DNA of 64,000 nt from Vibrio penaeicida (GCF_019977755.1 NZ_AP025145.1:1426001-1490000); one strand, 5' to 3'. Counted from the first letter of the stretch, positions 34,356 to 44,698 are shown. Made by a program: numbers and translations. Notes: generated by a model from the sequence alone, not told the origin.

Positions 34356-35843
34356 ATGAATAATAATCACATATCTATTTACTCCACAACTCAAATACGT
34401 GATGGGGAAAAGCTAGCAGCACAAAAGCTTGGCATTCCGATGTATGAGTTAATGGAGCGAGCTGGAAAAGCAGTATTTCGCTTGATTAACGACAAATTCA
34501 CAACAGCAAAAAGACTGCTGGTTGTATGTGGTACAGGGAATAATGGTGGCGATGGCTATGTCGTCGCAAAGTTAGCAAAGTTGTTTGGTCATGATGTGAT
34601 GCTGTGGCACGTGGGTGACTCTGACAGATTGACGGGAGATGCACTCACCGCCCAACAAGGTTGGCTAGGTGTTGGTGGAGAAATATTGTCACCGAGCTCA
34701 TCGTTTCCCAAAGAACTCGATCTTATCGTAGATGGGATGCTTGGGACGGGTTTATCTGGCATAGTCCGACGCCAATACGCCGAAGTCATCGATAAAATAA
34801 ATCAGCACCCTGCGCCTGTTATTTCTATCGATGTGCCTTCCGGGCTTTGTGCTGACTCTGGCGAAGCACTAGGGGCAGCCGTTGAAGCGGCATATACCGT
34901 CACGTTCGTTGGTTTGAAACGAGGATTAATCACAGGAAAAGGGAAAAACTATACAGGTATCTTGTCTTACGACAGTTTAGGTACCGACGAATATTTTCAG
35001 CAAAACGTTACTTCCCAATATAAAGTGATTGGTGGTCAGATTCTGAAAGACACATTGCCCCACCGCAAACCCAATAGCCACAAAGGCAACTTTGGTCGTG
35101 TGCTTCTTGTTGGAGGCGCACACGGCATGGGCGGCGCAATTACTCTAGCCAGCGCCGCTTGTGCTCGCACGGGAGCAGGTCTCACCAAAGTCATCACCTA
35201 TAAAGAGAATGCCCCTTCTCTCTTAGCGGCTTATCCCGAAATAATGATCGATCCACATATGGGCAATAAGCACCTTGTAAACGAGTCGCTGCAATGGGCT
35301 GATACCTTGGTACTCGGTCCAGGTTTGGGTCAGCTTGTCTGGGGTAATGAGCTTTTCCACCTATTTCACAATTTAGCGCTTCCCAAAGTGCTCGATGCTG
35401 ACGCATTAAATTTCTTGGCAACTCAACCTGATAAGGATCAACGACGAGTTATTACTCCTCATCCAGGTGAGGCAGCGCGCCTCTTAGATTGTTCTGTACA
35501 AGACATTGAAGACAATCGATTCCAAGCCGCTAAAGATCTTCATGAAAAATATGGCGGTGTGATTGTTTTAAAAGGCGCTGGAACCGTAGTTTATGGTGGC
35601 GATACTTTTTGGGTATGCAACCAAGGAAACCCTGGAATGGCAACTGGCGGAATGGGAGACGTATTAAGCGGAATCATTGGAAGTTTACTTGGCCAAAAAC
35701 TGAGTATGATCGATGCAGCATGTTTGGGGGTTTGGCTACACAGTAACGCTGCAGATAACTGCGCACAAAATGAGGGGCAAATAGGCATGCTCGCCAGCGA
35801 CCTCTTCCCGTACATTCGGTCGATCTTAAATGGACATACTTAA
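34356..35843 (+). CDS. nnr: Bifunctional NAD(P)HX epimerase/dehydratase
   Basis: A 495-residue metabolite-repair enzyme. The N-terminal YjeF_N domain (about 1-215) epimerises S/R-NAD(P)H hydrate: motif VCGTGNNGGDGYV and DVPSGLCADSG. The C-terminal ribokinase-like domain (about 225-490) dehydrates it with ADP: GRVLLVGGAHGMGGAITLA, ADTLVLGPGLGQ, VLDADALNFLA, RVITPHPGEAARLL, and NPGMATGGMGDVLSG with the catalytic Asp. All landmarks are intact. In E. coli and many gammaproteobacteria this gene lies next to tsaE; here it does not, so it may be a second copy. It is followed by an L,D-transpeptidase gene. Confidence 0.94.
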   Translation: MNNNHISIYSTTQIRDGEKLAAQKLGIPMYELMERAGKAVFRLINDKFTTAKRLLVVCGTGNNGGDGYVVAKLAKLFGHDVMLWHVGDSDRLTGDALTAQQGWLGVGGEILSPSSSFPKELDLIVDGMLGTGLSGIVRRQYAEVIDKINQHPAPVISIDVPSGLCADSGEALGAAVEAAYTVTFVGLKRGLITGKGKNYTGILSYDSLGTDEYFQQNVTSQYKVIGGQILKDTLPHRKPNSHKGNFGRVLLVGGAHGMGGAITLASAACARTGAGLTKVITYKENAPSLLAAYPEIMIDPHMGNKHLVNESLQWADTLVLGPGLGQLVWGNELFHLFHNLALPKVLDADALNFLATQPDKDQRRVITPHPGEAARLLDCSVQDIEDNRFQAAKDLHEKYGGVIVLKGAGTVVYGGDTFWVCNQGNPGMATGGMGDVLSGIIGSLLGQKLSMIDAACLGVWLHSNAADNCAQNEGQIGMLASDLFPYIRSILNGHT

Positions 35844-35962
35844 ACACTCACGACGTAATGTGAATTGAGTAGCACTCCAGCGAGGAACACAAAATACTCC
35901 TCGCTGACTTCATTAACTTGGAGTAAATTATCCTTTATATACAATCACTCACATTAGTAGTA

Positions 35963-36445
35963 ATGATCAGAAAATACGCCCTAATCTGTCTTTCCTTATT
36001 GAGCCTAACGCTTCCTTTTATGGCTTTCTCTGCTGTAGACCTTGTTAAAGTTGTAAAATCAGAGCGCACAATGACACTGCTAAGTAAGGGGGAAGTCGTC
36101 AAAGAATATCGAATAGCACTGGGAGGCTCGCCAAAAGGGCATAAACAGCAAGAAGGTGATCAAAAGACGCCTGAAGGACGATATATACTCGATTACAAAA
36201 AAGAAGATTCAGCCTTTCACCGTTCGATGCATATCAGCTATCCAAACGCAAAAGACAAAGCCAGAGCAAAAGCTCTCGGTGTCGACCCCGGTGGGTTCAT
36301 CATGGTTCATGGAAACAACCCAGAAAATCGACTTCTACAATTTGACTGGACAGAAGGCTGTATCGCGATAACAGACGATGAAATGGACGAGTTCATGGAC
36401 CTTGTTCAAGTGGGTACTCCGATAGAAATTACGTGGGAAGAGTAA
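35963..36445 (+). CDS. Periplasmic L,D-transpeptidase (YkuD/YafK type)
   Basis: A 160-residue exported YkuD-domain enzyme. Signal peptide MIRKYALICLSLLSLTLPFMAFS; catalytic H116 in GGFIMVHGNNPE and nucleophile C133 in DWTEGCIAITDDE. The T-E-G-C sequence matches the YafK-like subgroup rather than the classic S-H-G-C pattern. The enzymes form 3-3 crosslinks or attach proteins to peptidoglycan, or, for YafK-type, remove Braun lipoprotein. The sequence PEGRYILDYKKEDSAFHRSMHISYP is the substrate-loop region. No LysM or amidase domain is present. Confidence 0.88.
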   Translation: MIRKYALICLSLLSLTLPFMAFSAVDLVKVVKSERTMTLLSKGEVVKEYRIALGGSPKGHKQQEGDQKTPEGRYILDYKKEDSAFHRSMHISYPNAKDKARAKALGVDPGGFIMVHGNNPENRLLQFDWTEGCIAITDDEMDEFMDLVQVGTPIEITWEE

Positions 36446-36725
36446 TTTATTAAACACTCAGCTCACTAGAACTTTCGCTCCTCTTGGAAGCCCATGTCAC
36501 TACCACTTCAATAATCCATTAGATTTTCTAATCCAATTCATAGAAAAGTATCGTGTATTTGCCCTGCATTCCCCCTTGTTAACGATACTCTTTACTCTTA
36601 ATATCTCGACAACTTCGGGGTGTACCTTTTTATGCCCCTGAGGTTTAAGTGGATAAGAAAAAATAAGACGCTTATTTTCCTGCTATATCCTGATTTTCTT
36701 CGCTTTCTCATTAGGAGTAGTAAAG

Positions 36726-37930
36726 ATGTCTTCTTCGGTACCCTTGGTACGATTGACGTTTTTAATCGCCATTCTTGCTGCAGTGGGTCAAATGACTCAA
36801 ACGATGTATGTTCCATCCATTGGGCATATGGCAGCAGAGTTCATTGTGAATCCTGCGGCATTACAAGCAGTAATGGCTTGCTTTCTTATTCCTTATGGTT
36901 TGTCCCAATTTGTCTACGGTCCGCTATCTGACCGGCTAGGCAGAAAGCCTATTATAATATCGGGTCTCATCATTTATTTGTTGGGAACACTCGTTACGTT
37001 GTTTGCCCAAGACTACACGCTATTTTTACTCGGCTGTTTTATTCAAGGCGCGGGGATTGGGTGTGGCGGCACTATGGCTCGTACTCTAACCAGAGATTGC
37101 TTTGAAGGTACAGACCTGCACCGAGCAAATAGCCTGATCAGCATGTGTATTATATTTTGCCCTTTACTTGCACCATTGCTGGGAGGGTACTTAACCGAAA
37201 CAACGGGCTGGCGAAATAGTTACTTATTTCTTGCCTTATTTGCAGCTGCCGTTTTGCTCACAATGATAACGAGTTTTAAAGAAACACTGCCTATAGAGCG
37301 CAGAAATGCCGCCCCAGTTTGGGAAAACTATCGATACGTATTGGTAAACCGTCGCAAGGTTACTTAGTGTGCCTTGTTGCTATGTTCTCTGGTGTAGCGG
37401 TATTTGAAGCGGCGGCAGGTGTATTGTTAGGTGGCACGTTGAAGCTGCCCGCTACCGTTGTAAGCTTGCTATTTATCGCCCCCATTCCAGGATATCTAGC
37501 GGGAGCAGGGCTTTCGAGTGTTATTGCACGAAAAAGCTCTGAAAAACACGCCTTGATATACGGGATGGTTGCAGCAGTCATTGGCTCAGCAATCGTTTTG
37601 ATTCCGGGGCTTAACGACAAAACCACTGCGGTGACACTAGTAGGTGGTGCGACGGTATATTTTTTGGGCGCTGGCATTTTGTTCCCTGCCGCGACGACAG
37701 GTGCATTAACCCCATTCTCTTCTCATGCTGGCACCGCAGGTGCGCTCCTTGGAGGAATGCAAAATTTTGGTGCAGGGATCGCTACAATGGCCGCATCTGT
37801 GCTTCCTGCAAGTAACCAATTACCTCTAGGCATCATCATGCTTATATGCGCAATTTTTGCGATGTTAGGGTTGATTTGGGTAGACAAGAACCCTGAAATA
37901 CAAACCGATAGGCAAGTAACTGCGATTTAG
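36726..37930 (+). pseudogene. emrD: EmrD-type MFS multidrug exporter, frameshifted
   Basis: Two overlapping frames (36726-37367 and 37319-37930) together match one MFS exporter of the Bcr/EmrD group. The first encodes TM1-6 with the motif-A loop YGPLSDRLGRKP and MARTLTRD; it runs into a TAG at 37365-37367. The second begins in effect at GYLVCLVAMFSGVAVFEAAAGVLLGG, which continues TM7-12 and ends normally. The two meet at about 37355-37362 near CGCAAGGTTAC; adding a single base restores one frame of about 400 residues, the normal length. AGGAG precedes the ATG at 36726. Lesion may be genuine or a sequencing error. Confidence 0.85.
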
Positions 37931-38116
37931 ATCCAGCTTTGTAAACTCTCTTTTTAAACTGTAGTAAAAGTGTAACAAAGGATATTTAGCCTCACTATAT
38001 TCACTCACCTCATAAATAAAGCGATAATGCTTTTATGGTGAGAACAAATATCATTTACAGTTACGATAATTATGACTAACATTATTTAGTCATTAAAAAT
38101 CGCAGTAGAGTATAGA

Positions 38117-40483
38117 TTGAAATATAAGTTAATTTCCCCTCGCATCACCTATATTTGGTTAACAGGCATCTTAGTTGCTCTACTTTGCTTTTATACAATT
38201 AATTTCTATGAAGGCAAGCGAGCACAATATAGCTTAGAGCTGAAAACAAACGAACAAATTGAAGCCCTAGAAAACGCCATAAGTGCTTTAAAAACTGTAC
38301 TTCATTCTACTCGTGACTTTCTTCAAATCAGCAATGATCTAACATCTGAGCAATTCCATAAATTACTGCGTGATAGAACAGGGATTGGTTCAGGTATACA
38401 TACTATTTTTTGGGCACCGCTCATTTCGACTAGACACCCTGCTGAAAGCGACATATTAAAAATAAAAAGCAGCCAACTTGGCTATGCAATACACCCTGAT
38501 ATTTCAACCAATTATGCATGTTCCAATTGGTTGGGGCTTCATGCATTCCCCGTGCTGTATGCATCCCCTCAGTTTGAAGGAAGTGAATTTTTAGGTAAAA
38601 GGTTGGAAAGCCACTGTCCAAATAATAAAGCGCTAAGACGAGCCATTGAAATTAATGAGGCAAAGGCGTCTACTTTTTACCATGAAGGAAAAAGAGGACT
38701 GCAAATATATTTGCCCGTACAATCATCACAAGGACAAACACTGGGTATCTTGGTGATGAACATCATTTTATTTGAGTTCCTTGAGCTGACTTGGCAAGAT
38801 GAATTTTTAGCCAAAAACATTGAAATCATTGTACAAGATGAGAATAAAAGAGAATTATTTCAAATGCGCCACCCAGATCAAAAAGACAATCTTTTTGGTC
38901 TTCTAGAATTTCCATCAGTAACTAGAAGTTTATATTTTCCTACATTAGATAAGTCTTTAGTTATCACAACAATTTATTTGGATACCGATTATCGCCCATT
39001 TATTTATGGGGCAGCTTCCTGCTTCTTAATCTTTATGTTAACTCTCTCGGTTTCCGTTAGCGTTAAAAGCTATGCTAGCCGTTTACAAGTGTCGAATAAA
39101 CTTGTTGCTGAAAAAACACAACGGCTTAGAGTTCAAGCCACACACGACTCACTAACAGGGCTATTCAATCGGCAAGCACTAGCAGAACAGTTAGAAGATT
39201 TTATCAGCCAAATCACCCCAACGGGTGGCAATGGCTTTGCCATTCTGTTTATCGATTTAAATCGATTCAAAATTGTTAATGATTCAATGGGTCACACGAT
39301 CGGAGACTTGCTGCTACAACAAGTTGCTCAGCGATTGATCAACAATGTCCGCAATGACGATATCTGTTATCGATTTGGTGGGGATGAATTTATCGTTTGC
39401 CTCAGGAATAAACTTAATCGATACGACGTTAGTAACGTCTGTCAGCGCTATCTAGCGGCACTGACGGAACCCTACTACTGTGACGGTCTCTCATACAATA
39501 TTGGTGCAAGCATCGGTGTCACAACGGTCAATTCACCCACTCAAACCTTAACCAACATTCTACGAGAAGCCGATACCGCCATGTATCGAGCCAAAAATTC
39601 ATCATCGGATCATGTTATTTTTTATGATGACACTATGTTTGATCAGGCCAAGCAGCGCTTTACTGTAGAAAACGAATTGAGCGAAGCACACAGCAAAAAG
39701 CAGTTACTTCTTTATTATCAGCCCGTTTTCTCCGTAAGCTCTGATACGGTTACGGCATTTGAAGCTTTGTTGCGTTGGAATCACCCAGAAAAAGGGTGGA
39801 TCTCACCTGCTGTCTTTATCCCCGTAGCTGAAGAAACCGATCAGATTATCGAAATAGGTGATTGGATATTAGAAGAAGTTTGCGACACTATTCAGCAGAT
39901 ATGGGACAAGTCGCCTTCTGGCACATGTCCTCGAATCAACGTGAACGTTTCGGTGAAGCAGCTTAAGTCAGGTCATATCGTTAAAACACTTCGTAGCGTT
40001 CTTAAAAAGTATCGGTTCCCTAACTCCCTTCTGGGTATAGAGATCACTGAATCCACACTACTCAACCACTCAACAGCCAGCAACACGCTTAAGCAGATAA
40101 AAACGCTAGGAGTATCACTGTATCTTGATGATTTTGGTACTGGTTACTCGTCTTTGGCTGTGCTTAACGACTACCCGTTTGACGTTTTGAAAATGGATAG
40201 AAGCTTCATATGGAAACTGAATAAGAAAGGAGATAAATCCTCACAGCTTTGTGAAGCCATTATCAAGATGTCGCATTCAATTAACCTAACAGTAGTCGCA
40301 GAAGGGGTCGAAACTCAAGCTCAATTCGATATGCTCAAAAGCTACCAATGCGACTATATCCAAGGCTTTTTGAAAGGAAAACCGGTGGCAAAATGTGAAA
40401 TGTCACGCTTTATTGTCTCTTCAAGCGCAGCTAAGCAATTATCAAATATCGCGTTAAAGCATAAGAAATCTGAAAACGCTTAG
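38117..40483 (+). CDS. CHASE-GGDEF-EAL cyclic-di-GMP signalling protein
   Basis: A 788-residue membrane protein. TM1 (about 10-28), a periplasmic CHASE sensor domain (about 70-230), TM2 (296-317), a GGDEF domain with G421-G-D-E-F425 intact and the inhibitory I-site R412-N-D-D415, and an EAL domain with E549-A-L-L-R-W, IEITES and DDFGTGYSS (671-679). Both diguanylate cyclase and phosphodiesterase sites look functional on motifs, so the net direction cannot be inferred. The start is TTG with a weak GAG site; no better ATG lies downstream before TM1. Followed by a convergent oxidoreductase. Confidence 0.92.
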   Translation: MKYKLISPRITYIWLTGILVALLCFYTINFYEGKRAQYSLELKTNEQIEALENAISALKTVLHSTRDFLQISNDLTSEQFHKLLRDRTGIGSGIHTIFWAPLISTRHPAESDILKIKSSQLGYAIHPDISTNYACSNWLGLHAFPVLYASPQFEGSEFLGKRLESHCPNNKALRRAIEINEAKASTFYHEGKRGLQIYLPVQSSQGQTLGILVMNIILFEFLELTWQDEFLAKNIEIIVQDENKRELFQMRHPDQKDNLFGLLEFPSVTRSLYFPTLDKSLVITTIYLDTDYRPFIYGAASCFLIFMLTLSVSVSVKSYASRLQVSNKLVAEKTQRLRVQATHDSLTGLFNRQALAEQLEDFISQITPTGGNGFAILFIDLNRFKIVNDSMGHTIGDLLLQQVAQRLINNVRNDDICYRFGGDEFIVCLRNKLNRYDVSNVCQRYLAALTEPYYCDGLSYNIGASIGVTTVNSPTQTLTNILREADTAMYRAKNSSSDHVIFYDDTMFDQAKQRFTVENELSEAHSKKQLLLYYQPVFSVSSDTVTAFEALLRWNHPEKGWISPAVFIPVAEETDQIIEIGDWILEEVCDTIQQIWDKSPSGTCPRINVNVSVKQLKSGHIVKTLRSVLKKYRFPNSLLGIEITESTLLNHSTASNTLKQIKTLGVSLYLDDFGTGYSSLAVLNDYPFDVLKMDRSFIWKLNKKGDKSSQLCEAIIKMSHSINLTVVAEGVETQAQFDMLKSYQCDYIQGFLKGKPVAKCEMSRFIVSSSAAKQLSNIALKHKKSENA

Positions 40484-40529
40484 CCGACGCTAAGGTGATT
40501 ACTTAATCTGAACTCGGGATAAGCGGTGA

Positions 40530-41504
40530 CTAATCCGCTGGATAAACAACACCTATCTGCTTTCTGACTTCTGTTAGTACTTTCGCCGTTATTTTTGAAA
40601 GCTTCTCGGCATTTGAATCCGTTGCGTCACCGTTGACTAGCTTGGCAAAATATTGCGCTTCATACACCATGCTCATTTCGTTAGAAGGCAATGTTATGTT
40701 TTGTGTTGCACCACCTCTTGGTTTGATTTCAATGTTCTGTGCTTCGGACAAATGATGAATAACAATGTTGCCGTTCTCACCTTGTATCTCACTGGGTATC
40801 GCTGAATCCGCTACTTTAGAATGCGTAATCACCACATCAAAGCCATCATAGTTAAGCAACACACTGCCCTGACCATCGACCCCAGATTCTAAAATTGTCG
40901 CCGTCGCGTGCACACTCTTAGGTTCGCCAAACAGGCTTATTGCGCTCGCGATGCAGTAATAGCCAATGTCCATTGTCGAACCGTTCGAAAACTCGGGGTT
41001 AAATGTATTTGGGTTTTCACCATTCAGATATTTTTGGTAACGAGAAGAATACTGGCAGTAATTTAGGATGGCTTTGCGTACAGGAGAGATATCAGAAAGC
41101 TTGTTTTTGACTAACTCAAAATTGGGCAGATAATTTGTTTTAAACGCTTCAAATAGAACGACATTGTGTTGGTGTGCCACTGCGAACATTCTTTCAACTT
41201 CTTCATAATTGGATGCCAATGGTTTTTCACAGATAACGTGCTTTCCATGTCGCATCAATGCAATGGCTTGTTCACAGTGGAAGGAATTAGGGCTTGCGAG
41301 GTATACGGCATCAGTATCGTTGTTTGCACATAATGCATCAAAATCCGTAATGATCGTCTTGCAACCGAAGTTTTCAGCAAACGCCACTCCCGTCTCGTGA
41401 TTTCTGGAATAAACCGCGGCCAAAGAGTACTGCTCAAAGCTCAACGCGGCTTTTACAAAATGCTCCGTAATCCAATTTGTCCCTACTACTGCCAGCTTTA
41501 TCAT
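40530..41504 (-). CDS. Gfo/Idh/MocA family oxidoreductase
   Basis: A 324-residue NAD(P)-dependent oxidoreductase. The Rossmann domain begins IKLAVVGTNWITEHFVKAA and includes EKPLASNYEEVERMF, where the Lys of the EKP motif is conserved for catalysis; the C-terminal domain holds GSTMDIGYYCI with D and the Y-x-C pattern in the place of the catalytic DxxxH. The family acts on sugars, inositols and derivatives; the substrate is not predictable. AGGG precedes the ATG. It is divergent from aacS by 190 bases. Confidence 0.9.
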   Translation of the reverse strand: MIKLAVVGTNWITEHFVKAALSFEQYSLAAVYSRNHETGVAFAENFGCKTIITDFDALCANNDTDAVYLASPNSFHCEQAIALMRHGKHVICEKPLASNYEEVERMFAVAHQHNVVLFEAFKTNYLPNFELVKNKLSDISPVRKAILNYCQYSSRYQKYLNGENPNTFNPEFSNGSTMDIGYYCIASAISLFGEPKSVHATATILESGVDGQGSVLLNYDGFDVVITHSKVADSAIPSEIQGENGNIVIHHLSEAQNIEIKPRGGATQNITLPSNEMSMVYEAQYFAKLVNGDATDSNAEKLSKITAKVLTEVRKQIGVVYPAD

Positions 41505-41696
41505 TTGTTTCCCTAATTAGTTAACGTCGCTTAGTCCCTAATAATCATCTTCTTAAAAGGCGTCATTTTCAACACCATTTCAAGTAAGGATTTGTGACAG
41601 AAACAACCTAATGATCAACAAATTATTTACAATTCCGACCCAATGCTCTTCAATAAAAATATTGCTCGTACTCTGAGCTAACAATTTGGAGACGCT

Positions 41697-43664
41697 ATGA
41701 CTGGCAGTAAACCCATCTGGGTCCCGACCTCTGAAAGAATAGAAAACGCGTTAATTACAGACTTCATTCAACAACTGAATGCTCGGTATGCGTTATCTAT
41801 TTCTACTTATGACGAGCTTCAACAGTGGTCGGTGGATACCAGTTCCCAGTTTTGGCAATTCTTATGGGATTACCTTGGGGTTGTAGGGGTACAAGGGAAA
41901 ACCATCAACGAACTGGGTCCTTCCAAATGGCAAGAAAGTGTCATTAGCAGAGATACGCTTTGGTTCCCCGAAGCAACATTAAATTATGCTGAAAACCTTT
42001 TAGCTGGATCATCGGTTTCATCGCAATCCGATGCGATAGAGTTTTACAACGAACGAGGTGAATCGAGTACCTTATCTTGGAAACAACTTGAAGAACAGGT
42101 CTCAACAGTTCAACAATGGCTTCAAGATTGCGGGGTCAAAAAAGGCGACGTGGTTGCGGGCTATCTCCCCTACCTTACTGAAACCGTCGTCGCCATGCTT
42201 GCAACAACAAGCTTGGGGGCTATTTGGACGTCTACTTCACCCGACTTTGGTATAGACAGCGTTCTTGAACGTTTCGGACAGGTGAAACCTAAAGTTCTGT
42301 TTTGTTGCGATGGTTACTCCTTTGGAGGGAAGAATCATGATATGCGAAACAAAAACCAAGCACTCGGCGAGCATCTCTATTCACTAAAACAGATATGCCA
42401 AATTGAATACCTAAATTTGCCACCACTAAAGGGCAGCATAAGCTGGACTGAGGTCATCACGCGCTTTTCGCCCACAGAGATTGAATACTGCCCAGTAGGT
42501 TTTAACGATCCTTTATTTATTCTTTATTCTTCTGGCACGACAGGAAAACCCAAATGCATCACCCACTCTGTTGGTGGCACGCTTCTTAACCACAAAAAAG
42601 AGCATCAACTTCATTGTGATATCAAGGCAGGAGATCAGGTGTTCTACTACACCACATGCGGCTGGATGATGTGGAATTGGCACGTTTCTGCACTTGCTAG
42701 TGGTGCAACTTTGGTGGTGTTTGATGGCAGCCCTGTGTACCCAAATGAGGGGATTCTGTGGGATATTGCGCATCGTGCTGGTGTGTCACTGTTTGGCACT
42801 TCGGCAAAATATCTCGCGGCGTTAGAGAAGAACGGCTATTCGCCGAAACAACACTTTGACCTCAGTACCGTTCGAACGCTTTGCTCGACAGGGTCGGCGC
42901 TCTACCCCGAGCAATTTGACTACGTATATCAACATATAGGGCAAGATATTCATCTCGCCTCTATTTCTGGTGGCACCGATATTTGCGGTTGTTTTGTATT
43001 AGGAAATCCAATCTCCCCCGTTTACAGGGGGGAATGCCAAGGGCGCGGACTCGGGCTCAATGTCGACGTCGTTGATGATAATGGACTGCCTCGTCGTTCA
43101 GAACGTGGGGAATTAGTCTGCTTGAACAGTTTCCCGAATCAGCCAGTTGGTTTTTGGAATGACAGCGGTGAACGTTATCACAACGCTTACTGGGATAAAT
43201 TTGAAAACGTGTGGCACCACGGAGACGATGTGGTACTAACAAGCAACAATGGCATGGTCTTCTATGGTCGCAGTGATACCGTGCTCAATCCAGGTGGCGT
43301 GCGTATTGGCACTGCTGAGATATATCAGCAAGTCAATCAATTGGACGGGGTAACTGATTCCATAGCTGTCGGACAACAATGGGATGGCGACGAGCGCATC
43401 ATACTGTTTGTCCAGTTAGAAAAAACACACTCACTCTCCGATGATTTAATCGCCTTGATTAAAAGTACGCTTAAAACTCGCTGTTCACCACGACATGTCC
43501 CAGCGGTAATCCTTGCGGTAAGTGACATTCCAAGGACGAAGTCCGGCAAGCTCGTTGAAGTTGCGGTTAAGGAAGTCATACATGGCAATGAGGTCAAAAA
43601 CATTGGCGCCATTGCCAACCCTGAAGTACTCGGGGAAATCGCCTCGGTATTTGGCCGGATCTAA
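41697..43664 (+). CDS. aacS: Acetoacetyl-CoA synthetase
   Basis: A 655-residue ANL-superfamily ligase that activates acetoacetate with ATP and CoA. Landmarks: LYSSGTTGKPKCITH (277-290, P-loop), YYTTCGWMMWNWHVSAL (family-specific for acetoacetate-CoA ligase), SISGGTDICGCFV, WHHGDD, GRSDTVLNPGGVRIG and the C-terminal PRTKSGKLVEV with the catalytic Lys near residue 620. GGAG precedes the ATG. It allows growth on, or recycling of, ketone bodies and may feed polyhydroxybutyrate metabolism. A LysR gene follows on the same strand after a terminator. Confidence 0.94.
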   Translation: MTGSKPIWVPTSERIENALITDFIQQLNARYALSISTYDELQQWSVDTSSQFWQFLWDYLGVVGVQGKTINELGPSKWQESVISRDTLWFPEATLNYAENLLAGSSVSSQSDAIEFYNERGESSTLSWKQLEEQVSTVQQWLQDCGVKKGDVVAGYLPYLTETVVAMLATTSLGAIWTSTSPDFGIDSVLERFGQVKPKVLFCCDGYSFGGKNHDMRNKNQALGEHLYSLKQICQIEYLNLPPLKGSISWTEVITRFSPTEIEYCPVGFNDPLFILYSSGTTGKPKCITHSVGGTLLNHKKEHQLHCDIKAGDQVFYYTTCGWMMWNWHVSALASGATLVVFDGSPVYPNEGILWDIAHRAGVSLFGTSAKYLAALEKNGYSPKQHFDLSTVRTLCSTGSALYPEQFDYVYQHIGQDIHLASISGGTDICGCFVLGNPISPVYRGECQGRGLGLNVDVVDDNGLPRRSERGELVCLNSFPNQPVGFWNDSGERYHNAYWDKFENVWHHGDDVVLTSNNGMVFYGRSDTVLNPGGVRIGTAEIYQQVNQLDGVTDSIAVGQQWDGDERIILFVQLEKTHSLSDDLIALIKSTLKTRCSPRHVPAVILAVSDIPRTKSGKLVEVAVKEVIHGNEVKNIGAIANPEVLGEIASVFGRI

Positions 43665-43699
43665 CACCGAGTCAAACAACCTTAGTTCAATCAGCACCC

Positions 43700-43725
43700 A
43701 AACCAGCTTTACATGAAGCTGGTTT
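43700..43725 (+). terminator. Terminator of aacS
   Basis: Arms AAACCAGCTT (43700-43709) and AAGCTGGTTT (43716-43725) with loop TACATG, followed by CTACTC; stem is strong, U-tract short. Confidence 0.75.
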
Positions 43726-43819
43726 CTACTCGATCCGTTACGAACTGTCGTAAATGCTTGCAATATTTGCTATTTTTTAATGACGTCTACCCATAAACCT
43801 CTCTGGAATTACGCACTTT

Positions 43820-44698
43820 ATGAACCTTTCTCAAGTTGAAGCCTTTTGCACCGTAGCTGACGTTGGTTCGGTTTCTGAAGCAGCTCGTCAACTCGAATGC
43901 AACAGAACCAAACTCAGTATGGCGATAAAAGCGCTAGAGAAAGAACTGAATACAGAATTGTTTGTGCGCTCTGGCAACCACCTTTCCCTCTCAGAAGCGG
44001 GTAAAGCAATTTATAAAGATTGCGAAAGTTTACTGGTGACACAAAAGAGGATCGTGCAAACTTGCCGCCAAGTATCCGGTGAATTTAATGCAGAAGTATG
44101 GATTGCGCGAGACGACTCACTTCCAGATGAACTATGGCAAAATCTAGCGCACCAGATAAACAAAAAATTTCCTGCCACCTCCTTTAATATGGTTCTCGCA
44201 TCGAGCGGCGACCTCGCTAACTTGGTCGAAACACAGCAAGTGGATTTCGCATTCGGTGTCGATTACGAGCGAACGGATGACCCGCGTGTCACTTACCATC
44301 CGATCGGTAAAATTCGAATGATGTCTGTCTGTCGAACCGGGCATCCTTTAACAAAAATGCGCCGTGTCGCAGATGAAGATTTACGAAATGCGATGCAAGC
44401 GTCCATCGCCTACCTGAACGAAAAAGATAATCCAGAACTTCAGCCTTTTTCACTTCGCTATATTGGCTTTTCAAGCTTTGATTACATGCTCAGTACCATT
44501 CTCGGAGAAGATGCCTGGGGCGTGTTACCTGAACCCTTGATTCGCCCCCTGCTTCGTCAAGAAAAAATCGCGGTAATTAAGCATACCTATGGTTTGACTC
44601 AAGAAGACTATTGCATGTTCACCGCAGCAGGAATGACAGAGGACGCCGCCATGGTTTGGCTGGCCGACAAACTCAGTGACTACCTTTTTGATTTCTAA
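43820..44698 (+). CDS. LysR-family transcriptional regulator
   Basis: A 292-residue regulator with an N-terminal HTH (LSQVEAFCTVADVGSVSEAARQLECNRTKLSMAIKALEKEL) and a periplasmic-binding-fold effector domain (LASSGDLANLVETQQVDFAFGVDYERTDD). It lies 120 bases after aacS, on the same strand but beyond a terminator, so it may be expressed separately; control of aacS is possible but unproven. Confidence 0.9.
   Translation: MNLSQVEAFCTVADVGSVSEAARQLECNRTKLSMAIKALEKELNTELFVRSGNHLSLSEAGKAIYKDCESLLVTQKRIVQTCRQVSGEFNAEVWIARDDSLPDELWQNLAHQINKKFPATSFNMVLASSGDLANLVETQQVDFAFGVDYERTDDPRVTYHPIGKIRMMSVCRTGHPLTKMRRVADEDLRNAMQASIAYLNEKDNPELQPFSLRYIGFSSFDYMLSTILGEDAWGVLPEPLIRPLLRQEKIAVIKHTYGLTQEDYCMFTAAGMTEDAAMVWLADKLSDYLFDF

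Noticed and set aside
36610..36650. GGGG/CCCC pairing before emrD as an attenuator
   Set aside because: Only four strong pairs with mismatches beside them; no convincing stem.
40479..40494. CTTAG/CTAAG hairpin after the GGDEF-EAL gene
   Set aside because: The five-pair stem overlaps the stop codon and lacks a U-tract, too weak to list.
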